In this document: positions 36,806 to 51,650 of the stretch, in pieces
How positions within the stretch are numbered: the first letter of the stretch is position 1
Layout of the letters: every line of letters starts with the position of its first letter
Assembly (NCBI RefSeq): GCF_002865645.1
Contig: NW_020194684.1
Span: forward strand, 837,308 to 901,307
Direction of reading: 5' to 3'
Source of the DNA: Hyaloscypha bicolor E
Taxonomy: Eukaryota; Ascomycota; Leotiomycetes; Helotiales; Hyaloscyphaceae
Length of the DNA: 64,000 nucleotides
Notes under the pieces: model-generated
What the model was told of the DNA's origin: nothing
What the model saw: only the letters and a program-made list of their open reading frames with translations
The model's database searches: none
Program-made: the position numbers and the translations under genes

Positions 36806-37101
36806 CACGTAATAGTAGGATAATATATAAGTAGTTAAGGTAAGTAAGCTACGGAGTAATGCTTGTAAATATAACGGATTCCAAGAATTAATCCTAATAA
36901 GAAACTAATTAATGCCTCTTTTAAAACTAGAAGCGTCTCTCTATATATTCCCTAGTACTTAGCCAGGCATATAAAGCCCTTTACTTAATTAGGAAATCCC
37001 ATGCGATTCATATAATTCCGATTATAAGCTATACTCAAAATAGGAAACTAGATCTATAATATCTAATACTTGTTTATGTGCCATTACGTATACCTATTAT
37101 A
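36806..37101 (-). repeat. LTR of the Ty3/gypsy element (5' LTR in element sense)
   Basis: Direct copy of 30,116-30,408. This copy keeps more G and C (for example CATGCGATTC and GTGCCATTACG), so it has lost slightly less to RIP than its partner. Transcription of the element would start in this LTR and run leftwards. Confidence 0.85.
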
Positions 37102-40100
37102 GTCTTATAGAAGTGCAAAATTCCGACCTGGTTTACTAATAGCTTATAGATTCTTTAATATATTCTTTTGCTTTTATAAGATAATATTTTATACTATAAT
37201 AGTGAAATGAGAAAATAATAATTATTAGTGAATTATAATTATTTAGTTTCAAATACTTATATACTATTATAATCTAATAACTAATAATTTTATTCTAGAT
37301 AAGATATTAATTACGAAATTAAATAAGTTTATTAAGAGTATTAATATAGCTCTTATATTTATAGTAATAGAACTAGGCCCCTTTATCTATTTAGATTCGA
37401 CTTATTAGCTCTTTAAGTATACTTTTAGCCTCTATTTAAGCGGGCTTAAACTTTTAGTATCTAGTTTAGTTAGGGTTATATTAATACCGGGGCCTTCGTA
37501 CTATAGCTCTAGCTCAAAATCGCCGATTTGCTTAATAATACATCTTATTATAGCTATTAAGAGATTATTTTACTAGGGTATTACTACGTTTTTATTATCT
37601 ACCTCCGAAAACTTAATAATATCTCGTATAATAACTAGTAACTTAATTATTAAGTTTTGGGCTGCTTTTAATAACTTAGTATTACTTTTACTATTATAAG
37701 AAGCTCCCGCAAAGTATTAACCGGTTACTGAATTATTAAGAGACTATTAATTAAATATAGGAATTAGAGATATAAACGGCTAATAAATAATCCCAAATAT
37801 AAGAGGAAGATATTATAGCTAGTATATTCGAGTATATATATAGTACCTTTATCTATATATAAGGTATTTTATAATAGTAATATAGATATATATAAAACGA
37901 ATACTTTTATCTAGTAGCAAATTTATTAAATTCAGACCCAGGTCCCTATTAACTAGTAGTACTTACGTCTTTGGCCAGAATTAGATAGCTACTAATAAGA
38001 CTCGGTATACTAATATATAGTATTTATATTATAATTCTATAATTCTAGTAAGTAAATTCTTTAAAATTCAAGAGTAAGTTTTTAATATACTTGAAATATA
38101 CTAGGTTTATAACTATTAGAACTATAAATACTTATATATAGGTTACTAGAAATTAGTATACTAATTGTTTTTAAGAGCAAATATATACTGAGATAATATT
38201 TAAAGATAAAAGTAATTAGAAAAATATACTAGAATTAGACTTTTAAAAACCCATTTCTCTTACTAGATATTAAATATATAATAAGAACTAAAAGGTTTAT
38301 AGAAGAATAGAAAGTAACTAATTAAAAGCCTATAGAAATAAGTAAAAGAAGTAGTATTTTGGAAAGACTAGTTAGTTTAGTATAAAATTATTATTATAGA
38401 CTATTAAATATAAAATAATTTATATTATTATAGTTCTATAAAGTTAATTCTATACTTATAATTCAATTTGCCTAAAGATTATTTTATACTTATTATAGAC
38501 CGAACTTAAAAGTATAATAAATAATAAAGCTTATAATTTAATTTATAATTACTATACTATTTCTATATAGTTCCCGTTCTACTAATATATCCGAATAATA
38601 GCCAGAAGAAGAATTAGAAATATAGCTCAATATTAGTTAAAGGCCTATTATAGGCCAAAGAACCGCTCTTAGCTATTAACTAAGCTTCTTAATTAAGGCT
38701 AGAAGTATTATACTTCTTAGTAATATCCTTCTCTTAATATAGAGCTAAGGGATATTATAAGGCCTAGTCGGCTATTATTTAGTCCTCTAATATTTATTAA
38801 AACATAGATTTATAGCTTACTATAATAGGCTTAATAGATTCCTTACTAAGCCACTTATAAATATTTTTAAACTTCTTCTTATTTACTTTACTATCTAGCC
38901 TTTTATATCTAATAATATCTAGACTAACTAATATATAAGTCTAGTAATTAATACTATATTTATAATTCTATTCTTCTCGCTATTCGAGTACTAGATAAGG
39001 TATTATTTCTGGTTAATTATAGAATATATTCTTTTTAACTATAGCAGATCCGAAATTAATAATTTAGGCCAAAGAAAGATTATAAGATTCTATAGTAAGG
39101 TTAGTAGGCTTTATATTATAATATATAATACCTTTCTTATAAAGAAATATAATACCTTTAAGAACTTATATAAAAAGAATAATATAAACTTCTAGAAATA
39201 CCTTTAATATAATTAAGGAATGAAATATACTAGTTAAGAGCAAAGAATAGAATATATACTTATTAATAATATTATTTAATCCAGGTTTCCAGATATTATC
39301 TAAAAGTCTAATAATATATTTCTATTTATATTAATAAAATACTTAAATATTTTAATTTCTTAAAAATATATCTTCTTAGCTTTACTATAAATAGTCTTAT
39401 AATAAAGTTCAAATAGTATTACTAAGTATTTCTAAAACTATTATTAGCTTTAATAAGTATAAAGATCCGTATATATATAATTAATTTTTATAAATAAGTT
39501 TATTATAGAAACCTCCTTATTAATCTTACTTTTATTCTAGGGTATTTGCTATAGCTCTTTAGCTACTATTACTTATCCGGTATATATATATATAACTATA
39601 TAAATATAACCAAATAACTCTTTTATAATTATATACCTAATAACCTAATCCCCTATTATTATTTCTTATTTAGACGAAGTCAGAATAACTAATAAAGCTA
39701 TATTATTTAAAATAATACTATAGAATATAGCTAGTTCTATTCGGAACTATTTATCCTATTCGGGTATCTGTACTATAAACTTAAATATAAAATAATATTC
39801 TCTGATTCTAATTATATTCTAATAAAAAATTAATTACTACTTATTAGAGAGCTTCTTTTTATTTAGTATTACTATCTTTTTCTATAAATTATCTATAACC
39901 AGAAAAAACCCACCCTTTCCCTTTATCCAAATAAAGTATATATATTTCCTAGCTACCTTATTATAGCCCTTTTCTATTAATAAAAGAATATTAACTTCTA
40001 GATTCTTTTCTATCTTTCTCTCTCTACTAATTCTCTAGCCTAGTAATACAAATTCTGGCAAATTACTAAGTAAAAAAATAAAGTATTTACCTAGCTATAA

Positions 40101-43100
40101 TATAACTAAATTAATATATATAAAATAGTAATAGTATTTATATATATTATTATAATAATGAAATCCGAGATAATAGAAAATATCTTTAGTATCTCAATTT
40201 AAGAAATATAGTTTACTAATAAATCCTGTATCTTTAGTAGCCCTATTTTAGATTCTGCCTTTATTACCTTAATAGTTTCTATTTTCTAGGATATTAGAAA
40301 CTGTCTTAATATTAGACTTACTAATTATAATAATACTATTTATAGCTCTTATCTATAGTAATCTTATTAACTAATAAAAGTATAATAAGTAAACCTTACC
40401 CTATTTAGTAAAGTATAAGATAAGAATAAAGCCATTTTTGAATTCCTATCTAATATAAATATTATAGTCCTATAAATAATTAAAAGTTTCTAACTACTAA
40501 TATAGGTTCAAGCTAGTTAAGACTCAGACTAATTCTCCGGTCCTACCCAATTAACTAAAACTAAATATAACTATTAAAAACACATATTTTTATTTTATAT
40601 ATAAATATATAATATATAGTTAGCTAGATATAGGTTAGTAGTTCCGGATAGTAACTTCCTTACTAAGCTTAATTTTAATATAATTTTCGCTTAATAAACT
40701 ATTCTTTCCTAATTACTAGCTATACTAATAATATTTGTTATTATATTACCAGAAGACTTATTCTTTACCTATTACCTTATAGCTTAAATATATACTTTCT
40801 TTAATTAAAGCAGTCTATACTCTTTACTAGATAAGTTAAACCTAGTTAATAAATAATTCCTAGAGCCGAAAATCCAGCTAAGAACTAGTAAACTCAAATT
40901 CTATTTTAAAGGCTATAAGGAATTTTTAGAACTACTACTATCTCTAATTCTTTTAAATAAAGGCGAATTGTTTTCGTATTATAAATAGAATAACTCGAAT
41001 CTTAATAAAGCTCTAATTATCTTATATTCTTATAATAGGTTATTTTAGACCCAGACTATAATAAAAAAGTTTTCAAATCGAGAAATATAATCCTAAGGTA
41101 ATATTAAGCTCTTTTTTAATATATTATAGAGCTAATTACTTTCTTTATTAGTCGATTTTAGTAAATCAAATTAGCTAAAGGCATATTTCAATAATATTCT
41201 ATAATATAAAAGAGAAAGCTATAGAATATAGTAAAAAGAAATATAAGATAATATAAATAATAATACTTTAAAAGTAAACCTAATTAAGCCTTATATATAA
41301 CTATAAATAACTATTTCAAATAATATATCGAGTTATATTAATAGAGAATAAAGTCGAATTCTAAGAAATCCTTATAGTAAAGTATTTAAGAGGCCCTTAG
41401 TACTAATACCTAATTACAAATTATAGAAAGATAATAAATCTAATAAATCAAAAGTTTATAATCTAATAAATACCCAAGAATATAGAAATAGACTAAAGTA
41501 CTTATTAGGAGCTACTATAAGCAGGTTATATAAGATTATAAAGCCACTAATAACCAGGATATAAGAACCTATAATAAGGTCTATAATACGGGAACAAATC
41601 CTATTAGAGATATAAATAGGAATCTGGCTATAGATTAGAACTATAATAAGGAAGTAGCTAGAGCTAATATACTAAAGAAATATATTTAAAATAATAATAT
41701 AGGATTATAGATATAAATAGTAAAGGCGAGATATAGAATTTTTATAAGTAATATATATAATATATACCTAGTAATTTCTTTATAATTATATTCCGGAATT
41801 ATATAGTAATAAGTCTGGCTTTATTAGCCTTAGTAATTCGGAATTAATTACTTAGAGCCTACTAAGTATAATCTTGCTTATAAAGCAAGACCTATAACTA
41901 AGCTAAAGCTACTAGTAATAAGCTCTTATTAATTAATAGTAGCTAAAATATATTATATTAATTATTTATACTCTTAAATTCAGCTATATAAGTAAGATAT
42001 ATGAGATTATTACTACTAGTTAGCCTAATATTAGTAGGAGATCTATTATAGCTTCTTTGAATTATTATTATAGAGGTAATTATATTATATTAGCTAAATT
42101 AGATAATATATAGAATTATAGACTCTAGTCTTAAGATTTTATTTATAGTTATATATTTATAATAATAAAAGATACTTAAATAAGAAATTTAATATAGAAA
42201 TATAATTCTAATTAATAAATAAAAACTCTTTTACTTTTTAAAATATAGTTATATATATGAAATACTAATGGATTCTATAGTATTATTATAATATTTTATC
42301 TTAACTATCTTTAATAAGATTCAGTTTATAATAGTATTTATCTAAATAATACTAAGATATATCTTTACTATAATTCTTTTCCTCTAGTTCTCTATATATT
42401 AGTATTTCTTTAATTCCGGTACTTTCTCTAAGTTTCCTTTAGTATAGTTTATAGTTTCACTTATTATTCTCTTTTATAAGATATTATTATAATTATATTT
42501 AATTATATTTATAAACCTTTTTAGATTATTATAGAGTTCTTTTATTATCTCTATAAACGTTTTCGTATTATTAAGGAATTTCTTAATTATTACTATAGAC
42601 TTTTTCAGGTTATTATAAAATTCTTCTATTATCTCTATAGATTTTTTCGTATTATTATAGAGTTCTTTAATTATTTTTATAGACTTTTCTGTCTCAAGCT
42701 TAAAAGTCCTAATTTTCCGTTCTATTTTATCTCAGAGATTAATAGTTCCCTATCCTATATTAATTTAATAACTAACTATTACTTACTTAAAGTCCTAAAT
42801 CTATATAGTAATATGGTTTTAAAGAAGTTTATTATTATTTTTAAGGCTATTAATATATAGTATAAGAAACTTCAGGTATTACTTATAAATACCTATAATA
42901 GTAAGTTTTAATATAACTAGTAATATATATAATTACTTATTATATTTGAGAAATATTAGTATTAAACTAGCTTCTTTTCTACTTTAAATTAAAGACCCTA
43001 TTAGATAAGACTTAATTACAAATATAGATTCCTATAAATAATTATATTAGTAAAAAGAAAATCTTAAATATTATATTACTTATAGATAAGGCTCTATTAA

Positions 43101-46100
43101 TAGCCTTTTTAATTAATGGATTATAGTAAATTTTTTCTCTATTAAAATATATATAGGCTATTCTTTTACTAATTAATAAGTATTTATTACCTAACTCTAT
43201 TTTACTTATTTTATTAAATATTTCCGTATTATTTATTACTAGTACTTCAAATCAAATAATATAATAAAATAGGATATAGGTAATACTTTTTTAAAAGAAT
43301 TATTATATTAGCTTTATTTACTAGAGATAGAAAAAGCTTTTAAATTCTTTCCTCTTTATTACTTATATATAACTATACTAATTTATATAAATAGTATATA
43401 AAATCCAGACTTTACTTATATTAGGGGCTATATATCCTATTACTTTAAATATAAGTAACCTTTATTCTTATATTTCTTTACTCATATGATTTATTAAAAG
43501 ATATAACTATATAGTAAGGATATAAATCTTTTCTTAATAAAGCTTTCTCCTATCTTGCCTATATAGAAGCCTATATCTCTAATTAAATATAGGCTATATT
43601 AAACCAGATCTGCCTTACTCTAGAATATTATAATAGTAGGATTAAATACTTTATATAAAAAATAGAAAGAAATAGCCCAGATCCAGATAAATAACTCATT
43701 TATCTAAATACTTTTATACTATACTTATTCCAATTACTCAAAATTTACTATAATTCTATTCTATATCCGAATTATACAGAAATCATTCTTCTAGTAGCCT
43801 AATAGAGGCAGCAGACCCGTAATAGTATTATTCCTATATTAGAGCTAAATAGTTCAAATAGTACTATAATATTATAAAGAATAAGTATTATTCTTCCAGA
43901 TATATACTAGAGATAGATTTACTAAATTATAAAACTAGTAGAAAGTCTGGCTCTATTACTTTAGCTATATTAACCAGGGGATATAGCTTATTTAGTATAT
44001 ACTATTAGACTCTATTAAATGGGATTTTTATACCAAAAGTAGAACTTATAATATAGTAAAAACCGCTAATTATTTACTATAATTAAAGGCTTAGGTATTA
44101 AGCCTACTATTAGAATCTCTAGTTAGCTATATTAGTATAATATCCCAACTAATACTAGTATAGAATATCTCCTAATTAGTCCTATTAGTTACTTATAATT
44201 AAGGTAACCTATCTCTAATAAAGTAATACCCTTAAATACTAAATTAGCTAAGGCTTATACTAAGTTATCTGCTATAAATAGCTATAAATAACTAGGCTTT
44301 CTCTTTTACCTTATATTCTACTACTAATAAGGGATTAAGTATAGAATACTATTATATATTATAATAATACTTTCCCGAGATTTAATATTAGCTTTAATAT
44401 ATTTCAGAAGGCAGTTTATTTAATTATTTATCTATATATCTAAGAGAATTCTACTATATTTACTAATCCAATATAAGTTATCTCTTTCTAAAAGCTAATA
44501 TATTTATAGGAAAAGTAAAAGTTCTTTAACTTCTTAATAAAGAGTTCTAGTTTATAAATAATTTTATCTCAATTATATAGAATATAAAGTAATAGTAATA
44601 AGAATAGTAATAATAACTATATTACTATTATAATTTACTAGTAAACAAAGTTATAATACTATAAGATAGTACTAAATCGAATATAAAGTTAGGTTAGAAG
44701 GCTATAAGTCATATTATTAAGCTATAGAAAAAAATAAAGGATATTCTAATATAATAGATAATTAATATAAAAAGAGGAAATATTCTAGTATATTTCAATA
44801 CTTTTCTATTATACTCTATTATTTGACTATTCTATTAATAAGATATTAAACCCAAACTATAGTAACTCTCTTCTAATATTATCTAATCTATTCTTAAATA
44901 TCTCCTTTTCGAGAAAGAATCTATTATCCCAAATATTTTAGAAAGATATAATACCGGAAATCTTATAATTTTTCAAGTTTTAAGTTAGATATTTAAAACA
45001 AATTATTATATCTTTTACTATAATAATACTTTTAATTTCTGGGAAAATAAAATACTCAAATATTTAAAATTAAAACAGATTCAATTATTTATCTATTATA
45101 TTATAGTCGAAATACTTTATTTATCTACTTTTCCGAAATACCTACCTATCCTTAAATACTATTTAGAGCTTAGGAGCCTGGATATTATCCTCTATAACTA
45201 TTTGGGACAAAAGCCTAATTCTTTTTTCTATATCTTTAAAAGGCCAAAAAAGCTATAGTTCTAAACTATTATCTCTAATAATATCGAATTAGCCAAAGTA
45301 TATACAGGGCTTAATTATAGCTAGATCCTAACTATTTATACTATTAAAGCTCGAGGAAAAAGAGGATTACTAAGGAGCTTAATAAAAGTTATCTATCTTT
45401 AGGCTAAAGATATATAGTTAATCTATAAGTCCTATAGTAAAAATAAACGGGTCCAAGAGAGATAATCTATCTTAGTATTAAGAAGTTATATATAGTATTA
45501 TATCTACTAAAGTTATAGATATAAGAAATAATATAATAATACAAGAAAATAAAGTAATTATAGCCTTAAGCTTAGTTAAAACTTAATTTTTAGAAGAGTC
45601 CAAAAAAATCTATTACTAGATTCTAGTTTATAATTTAAATAAAATATAACTACCTCTCTCCTTTAACTTGGTTACGGACTTCCTATTTACTAGATTTATA
45701 GCCTATAGTAATTCTTACTAAGATATATATCCTGCCTCCTTCTATCTCTAATCCGAGCCCAAGTTAGCTTAATAGCTTCCTTAATTATATTAATAATCTA
45801 GAATTAGCTATATTAAATAAGAAGCCTTAGTATTATATATAGTATAATATAGAAAACCCTATATATATATATATATTTGACTAAAATATAGGCAAACCCT
45901 CAGGATATATATTAGTAGACTAGATCTATAAAAACCTATATTCTTCTTTTAGTATCTAATATATCTCTCCTTATACTATATCGAATTCTCTATACTTCTT
46001 CTAACCAAGATATTAAAATCCAAAGAGAAAGCTACCCGTATTCGAAAATATACTTAAAAGCCAAAAGTTTTAAAACAAAACCCCCTGGCTACTATAAGTA

Positions 46101-49100
46101 AGAACTCTTTAGCTCATTTATATAATATAGTCTTACCTATACTTCTACTTATAACTTATTAAAATATAGATAGAGTTTCTCTTTATTTACTTATATATTA
46201 TATTATATCTAACTAGCTTTATGACTTTAATAATATTATAACGGATTTACTTATTAATAGTATAAAATAGCTTAATATATATTCAAATAATTATAACTAA
46301 ATTCAATATATAAATATATCTCGAGATAATAATTTAGAAAAACTATTATATATATTTAGCGGCTTATAAAAATTAAAAGAATATAGTTTGGATAATAAAA
46401 AATATTATTATTAAATAGAAGAATTTCAGAAGAGCCGTTTTATAATTATTATAGGTTCCTAACCTGAAAAGTTTCTTAGATAATTTTATATTAGTTAATA
46501 AGAAAAAAGACTTTTAGAAATATATAAGAAAATATATTAATCTTTACTTACCGGACTATTTATTTAAGGTTTCAAGGACTACTTAATACTTATTTATACC
46601 TGAGGCTATACTTAAAATACGGAAAAACATTAAAAGAGGCGAGATTATATATTTATATAGAACTCAAGCCTGCTTTATAGGAAAGGAGGTATCTAATTAG
46701 AATAATTTTAGTTTTACAGAATTAAACTACTATAAAATCCGATTTAAAATACTTGGCCCTATATATTTCGCAAATTATAATTATAGCTCAAATATCTAAT
46801 TAATATCAAGTAAATTATATAAAGAAATTAAAATTATAGCTTTAAGAAAGATTTGGGCTAGTAAAGAAATTACTATTTCTTATAATAAAAATGTCTTCGG
46901 GAAAAACAATTATAATTACTTTTATAAGACGAGTAAACCGCAGTTTTATATAGCAAAACAAGCTCCTTATTATCTATAGTTTATAAGGGGAAAAATTCCG
47001 CTTAATAAATTAATACTTATATTAATAAAACTCTGGTATAAGAAGCTATATAGACAGAAATAGCCTATAACGAAATAATATATAGTTTTGGATTTCGGAA
47101 GGCTTTAAGAGATAATTATAGACTAATATTAGATAAGATAAATCTTAGACTAGATAATAAAGATATATTTAAGATATTATATTAATATATTTCCAAGAAA
47201 TATTAAATATAGAATTACTGGTTCTATAAAATAGAATTATTATATTACTATAAAATGGGAACTATCTCTACTTACTATTATAAGGCAGCTATTTCAAGTC
47301 GAATCTAAAGAAATAGTTTCCGGCTTAAGCCAAATATTATATTTAAAATAGATCTTTTTTTAATATAGTATAACTTATATAATATCTTCTACTATAATCT
47401 CGAGTATTATATTCTATTATTCTTATTTTTCCTCTTTCCTCTATATCTCATATTCTTTAGTTCTTTTACTTCTCTTTATTAACTATCTTAGAATTACTAT
47501 TAAGTTAATATATAATTCTTTAAAGTTATAATACTCTTACTACTAGTAATATTATTCTCCTTTACTTAACTTAGTCTAGCTCTAGCTACTTAGAATAGTA
47601 CTATAATTATAATTAATAAGTATAATTTTCCGGTATATTATAAGTCTATTAATAATTATTTAGTATTCTCGAATATTATTTCTATTAAAGGAATTTATAA
47701 AGAGACCTACTAGCTTAGAATTATTAATAGAACCTTAAATACTAATAGTACTATTAATAGTACCCTCGGTAATATATCTATTAAGCTTTTATCTAATTAA
47801 ACTATTATAAATATAGTTAATAAGTCTAATACTTTTAATATAAGTATAATTATATAATTTAAATATATATATAATCCAAATATAGTACCGGAATTATAGT
47901 ATAATATTTCAAATATAAACGGTTACTAGAACGGATATAATAGAAGTTGGCCTTTCAAAATATTTAGAGGTCTAGTCTTTAAAGATACTAGTAGTAAATA
48001 TCCAAGTATAACTTATTCTCCTAATAATATAACCTGTTCTATAGCCTATATTTACTAGAATAATAACTAGATAACCCTTAGTTATTGGAATAATAATTCT
48101 ATTATATTAATACTCTATTCTATAGTTAGTAATCTAAAAGCTTTAAAAGCGGTCTAGTAACTAGTAACCCGGGGGCTATAAAGGAGGTTATAGCTAGTAA
48201 TATTTTAATACTAATAGGAAAAGGTTACTCAAATAGATAAATATTAATAATAATAAGCTTCTCTTTATAATATAGTAATTCTATTCTAATAGTATAAAGT
48301 AATACTATTAATAATATATTAAAAGCTCTACTTTCCTTTAATATATATATCTTTAAACTCCGTTTTAATTATAAGACTTCCTAAGTTAAGCCTATAAATC
48401 TTATTTCCTTTACTAATACTTCTAGATTTTATATAGTCTATCCAAGTATCTATAATAGCTCCTACTATTCTCTGCCTCAATCCTTAACTTTCCTAATCTA
48501 AAGGAAATAAGATAAAGTAATACTATAAAAAAGTACTATATTCTTCTTATAAATATATATATAAAAGGCTTATATTAATAAGAAATAGAAGCGGTATAAT
48601 ATAATAAATTAAAAATAAAGGAACTCTAATATTATTCGAATAAGTTAGGACTTAAGAACCAGGATATAGAAATCAGTAATTAGAGACATTATATATAGTT
48701 ATAATCTTATATATATAAATAGTATAAGGTCGAATATTAAGGGAGTTTAATAGGTTTACTTTAAGGTATTCCAAATTATTCCCTATATAGGGGCCTTTAA
48801 TATATTATAAGAGTTATAATATATATTATTTATTAAAATAAATAAAAATAAGTTAAGCTATTACTAGTAAATTATATTAAAAAAAATAGTAATAGGATAG
48901 TAAGAATTATTAAAATATATACTACTAATAGCTATAATTATAATATAAAACCTTATATTTTATTTTCTAAAATAATCTATTATATCTAATATTATTAAAG
49001 TAATATATTATATTATATCTTAAGGCTAATTAAAGCTCTATTCTAGAAAAATATTTATAATATATCCTTTTTAGCCTATATTTTAGAAAACCGCTTCTAG

Positions 49101-50285
49101 AATCGGCTTTTTAGTTTTTACCTATTTAATAATAAGTATATTTCATTAATAGCTTTAATCTATATTTACTACTACTAATATATACTTATTAAATTCCAAA
49201 AATATTATTTCAAATTCATTTCAATTAAAACTTATTATAAGTATTATATAATTCTCATTAATAAAGAAATAATTTTCTTATATAAATATCTCAATATATA
49301 ATTTTATATTAATATCTCTTTTATTCTCTTTATTCTTTTCTCTTCTATATTAGATATAAATTCATTTATATCTGAAATTAGGAAAACTACTTATTATTAT
49401 AAGTATTAGAAAAGAAATTCCTTTTTTCTTATAGTATTTCAAACTCCCGAAATATTCCCGAAAGAATAATTACTAACTTCCCTATTACTTAGGGAATTAC
49501 TATAAACCTTCTTATACTTAGCTATATAAAGCTACCTTTATTTCTGGACCTATACTTACCTATAATATCTCTAATAATTCTCTTAAAGACCTTAATACCC
49601 CTTCCGGTTATAATAGAAATATAATATATATATATTTCAATTAATCTCTTTAGGTAATTTCGGATAGTCTTATATATAGCTATATAGTAATAAACTTAAA
49701 GGGAAGCTTTAAAGCAAGTTAGTATTATACTTATTATAAGTTAACCTTTATAAGCGGCCCAGTTAATAGTAAGAAAATAGTTATCTAAGCTATAAATATA
49801 AGTAAAAATCTGGGCGAAAATTAATTTAATCTTAGTATATATTTACCTTCTTTTATTTCTCTTATCCTTACTTATAAAATACCTCTTAATATTAAACCAG
49901 ATTTCTAGTAAAAGAGTCGGGCTTAATAATAGCTATACTATTAAATAGGGAGCTCCAAGCTCAGATTAGAATACCTAATATAGTAATATCTTCTCTCGAT
50001 CCGATTATAATAACTTCCCAAAGTCCTTATAAGCAGGCTACTATTAGTACTTTAATTAGTTTATAGGAGCTAATAATCCGAATATATTATTTATATAAAT
50101 TAAATATCCAGCTACTATTATAGTAAATACTAGCTATATCCGAGCTATTAATAGAAATACTCTAGTAATACTATTAGTTAATAGAAGTTTGAAATATTTA
50201 TCTATAGTTTAAAAAAGAAAAACCTTTTATTAATTATAAATATACTAGTTTAAGGGTTAGAGGCTTTAAAAAAAGATAAATAATA
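37102..50285. repeat. RIP-decayed repeat block
   Basis: About 13 kb of TA-rich, stop-dense DNA. Short ghosts of coding sequence are seen on both strands, but none is long enough to name. No gene, RNA gene or intact element is supported. The block is probably a nest of several transposons inserted into each other. Confidence 0.7.
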
Positions 50286-50331
50286 TCCGTCCCTATATAG
50301 CAGAAAACTGGTATACCGGAAACAACTAATA
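50286..50331 (+). repeat. Extra copy of the terminal-repeat motif
   Basis: CCCTATATAGCAGAAAAC followed by GTATACCGGAAAC resembles the outer end of the island-flanking repeat, in the same orientation as the copy at 50,541. It may be the remnant of a second, overlapping insertion of the same family. Confidence 0.5.
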
Positions 50332-50534
50332 AGATTATAAGAATTACGAATTTTTCGCTATAATATCCTTTTTAAACTAACTATAATAAAAAAAATATTA
50401 TATTTAAAGTTAGTAATAGGCTCATTATACAAGTTCTATTTATATAGCAACTTGTAAATATTGAAATTTGTCTAATTTTCTAATATACTGGGTTATCTAC
50501 TATATAAAGACAGATATTATATAACGTTATATAA

Positions 50535-50580
50535 CGTCTATTCCTATATAGCGGAAAACCCTATATACCGGAACGATTTT
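50535..50580 (+). repeat. Left terminal inverted repeat of gene island 3
   Basis: TCCTATATAGCGGAAAACCC and the TATACCGG that follows are the reverse complement, with a few transitions, of the sequence at about 57,044-57,084. The two face each other across about 6.5 kb holding the divergent gene pair. Similarity is clear for the outer 35 bases or so and weak further in. It may be a true terminal inverted repeat of a composite element, or the end of an independent related copy. Confidence 0.65.
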
Positions 50581-50634
50581 ATAGTTTAGGGATCTCAAAT
50601 CTCTACTATATAAATATATAAAATTATAATTAGT

Positions 50635-50952
50635 TTGCTATTATTCTTTAGTTATTTCTCTAAAAGGGTTCGGTTTATAATAAGAAAATACTATAGTTAT
50701 AGTTATATTATTAATTGTCCTATTAATGGTATTAAAAGCCCCTTTAGCTGTCTCTCCCTGCTTTATTATAACTATTGGCCTGTCTTTAAATTTCGAGACC
50801 GTAGTATAAAGCTTCTATTAAGAAAGAATATAGCTTTAAAGTTTAAAGATATAGAGCGGAAGGCAACTTTTATACCGGATTTATCCGGACAAAGTAGGAG
50901 GAGGTATATAGGTGCTTATATAATATCATATTTACTAGTTACGGTAAATTAA
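50635..50952 (+). CDS. Low-confidence 105-residue open frame
   Basis: The frame is open from 50,635 to TAA at 50,952, just inside the left terminal repeat, in moderately AT-rich DNA. The product is rich in Tyr, Ile, Leu and Ser at the N terminus and basic later, with no recognisable domain. It is more likely a chance frame in partly RIP-mutated sequence than a gene. Confidence 0.15.
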   Translation: MLLFFSYFSKRVRFIIRKYYSYSYIINCPINGIKSPFSCLSLLYYNYWPVFKFRDRSIKLLLRKNIALKFKDIERKATFIPDLSGQSRRRYIGAYIISYLLVTVN

Positions 50953-51016
50953 TTGTATTATATTGTATATTATGCGAAACTCACGTGAAGTGTGGCGTTA
51001 TTCTAGAAGTTTCCAC

Positions 51017-51036
51017 AAGCAGCCACGTGGCTGCTT
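51017..51036. promoter_or_regulatory. 20-bp perfect palindrome with CACGTG core
   Basis: AAGCAGCCACGTGGCTGCTT is a perfect inverted repeat centred on an E-box-like CACGTG. It lies at the start of the GC-balanced part of island 3, 600 bases or more from any gene start. It could bind a dimeric bHLH-type factor, or it could be part of a mobile-element end. Confidence 0.35.
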
Positions 51037-51073
51037 CTGCACGGAGCTGCCACTCTGTCGTTCCCCATCTCCA

Positions 51074-51149
51074 TGTAAGGCACAGTAAATGCTTTATGAG
51101 CGACCGCGCCAGTGACGCCCTTGCAGAGGCCTTTTCTGCTGGGAGTATG
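51074..51149 (+). repeat. Fragment of a pogo/Fot-like transposase 5' end (first copy)
   Basis: About 76 bases match 54,695-54,770 in direct orientation. They start at TGTAAGG and include an ATG at 51,096 that opens MSDRA..ALAEA. After about 51,150 the similarity stops. The two copies bracket the divergent gene pair. Confidence 0.7.
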
Positions 51150-51650
51150 GCGACTATCGAGTATCGGCACACAGGTTTCCAGGGCATGCTGACCTTTTTT
51201 TTGCCGATACCACCGAATCACAACTATAGCCATGTTCTGGCCTCCTTGATATATCACCCACTCTTGCGTCTGTTCAACCAAAGGAGCGTGTTTCTTACAA
51301 AGAGGAAAAACTAAGGAGGGAAAGCCAGAGCCCTGCTCTCCGACCAGCTATTTACACACGGACCGCCGCGCTACATAGCCACGGCAACACAGGTCACATA
51401 ACCTAGTCCGATCCACGGTCTAAACCGTCACAATTTCAAGACTTTGAAAAGCTACATTAGATCGTGTTTCCGCGAGGGGATGAACAGCTTTGAGGGTTTC
51501 CGACTGCACCACTGGTGTAAGGAGTTCCTATATAATGCCTTGGATATAATGATAAGCGATTTTGGATGTGAGGCTGCTGCGCCTTAAGCAGGTAGCCTGG
51601 TGGCCCGGATGCTCTTATTCAGAATTCAAGAGAGCCATATTATATCTACA
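51150..51650. other. Non-coding stretch downstream of the minus-strand gene
   Basis: GC-balanced DNA of about 500 bases between the transposase fragment and the stop of the minus-strand gene. Short frames on both strands have no recognisable product. It would hold the 3' UTR of the minus gene. Confidence 0.5.

Larger units (their letters stand above)
30116..37101 (-). mobile_element. RIP-mutated Ty3/gypsy LTR retrotransposon
   Basis: Two direct repeats of about 290 bp bound a 7-kb element read on the minus strand, in the order Gag knuckle, RT, integrase C terminus from high to low coordinates. A zinc-knuckle ghost at 35,582-35,623 reads CYNYNKSGYKAYKC; two zinc ligands have become Tyr by transitions. 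The RT active site at 34,410-34,430 reads YLDNILI, where YLDDIL is expected (Asp to Asn by G-to-A). An integrase C-terminal GPY/F-type motif, LGPFKVLEIIG, lies at about 32,121-32,157. Every reading frame is broken by many stops, so the copy is dead. Domain order and the GPY/F motif support Ty3/gypsy over copia. Confidence 0.88.
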
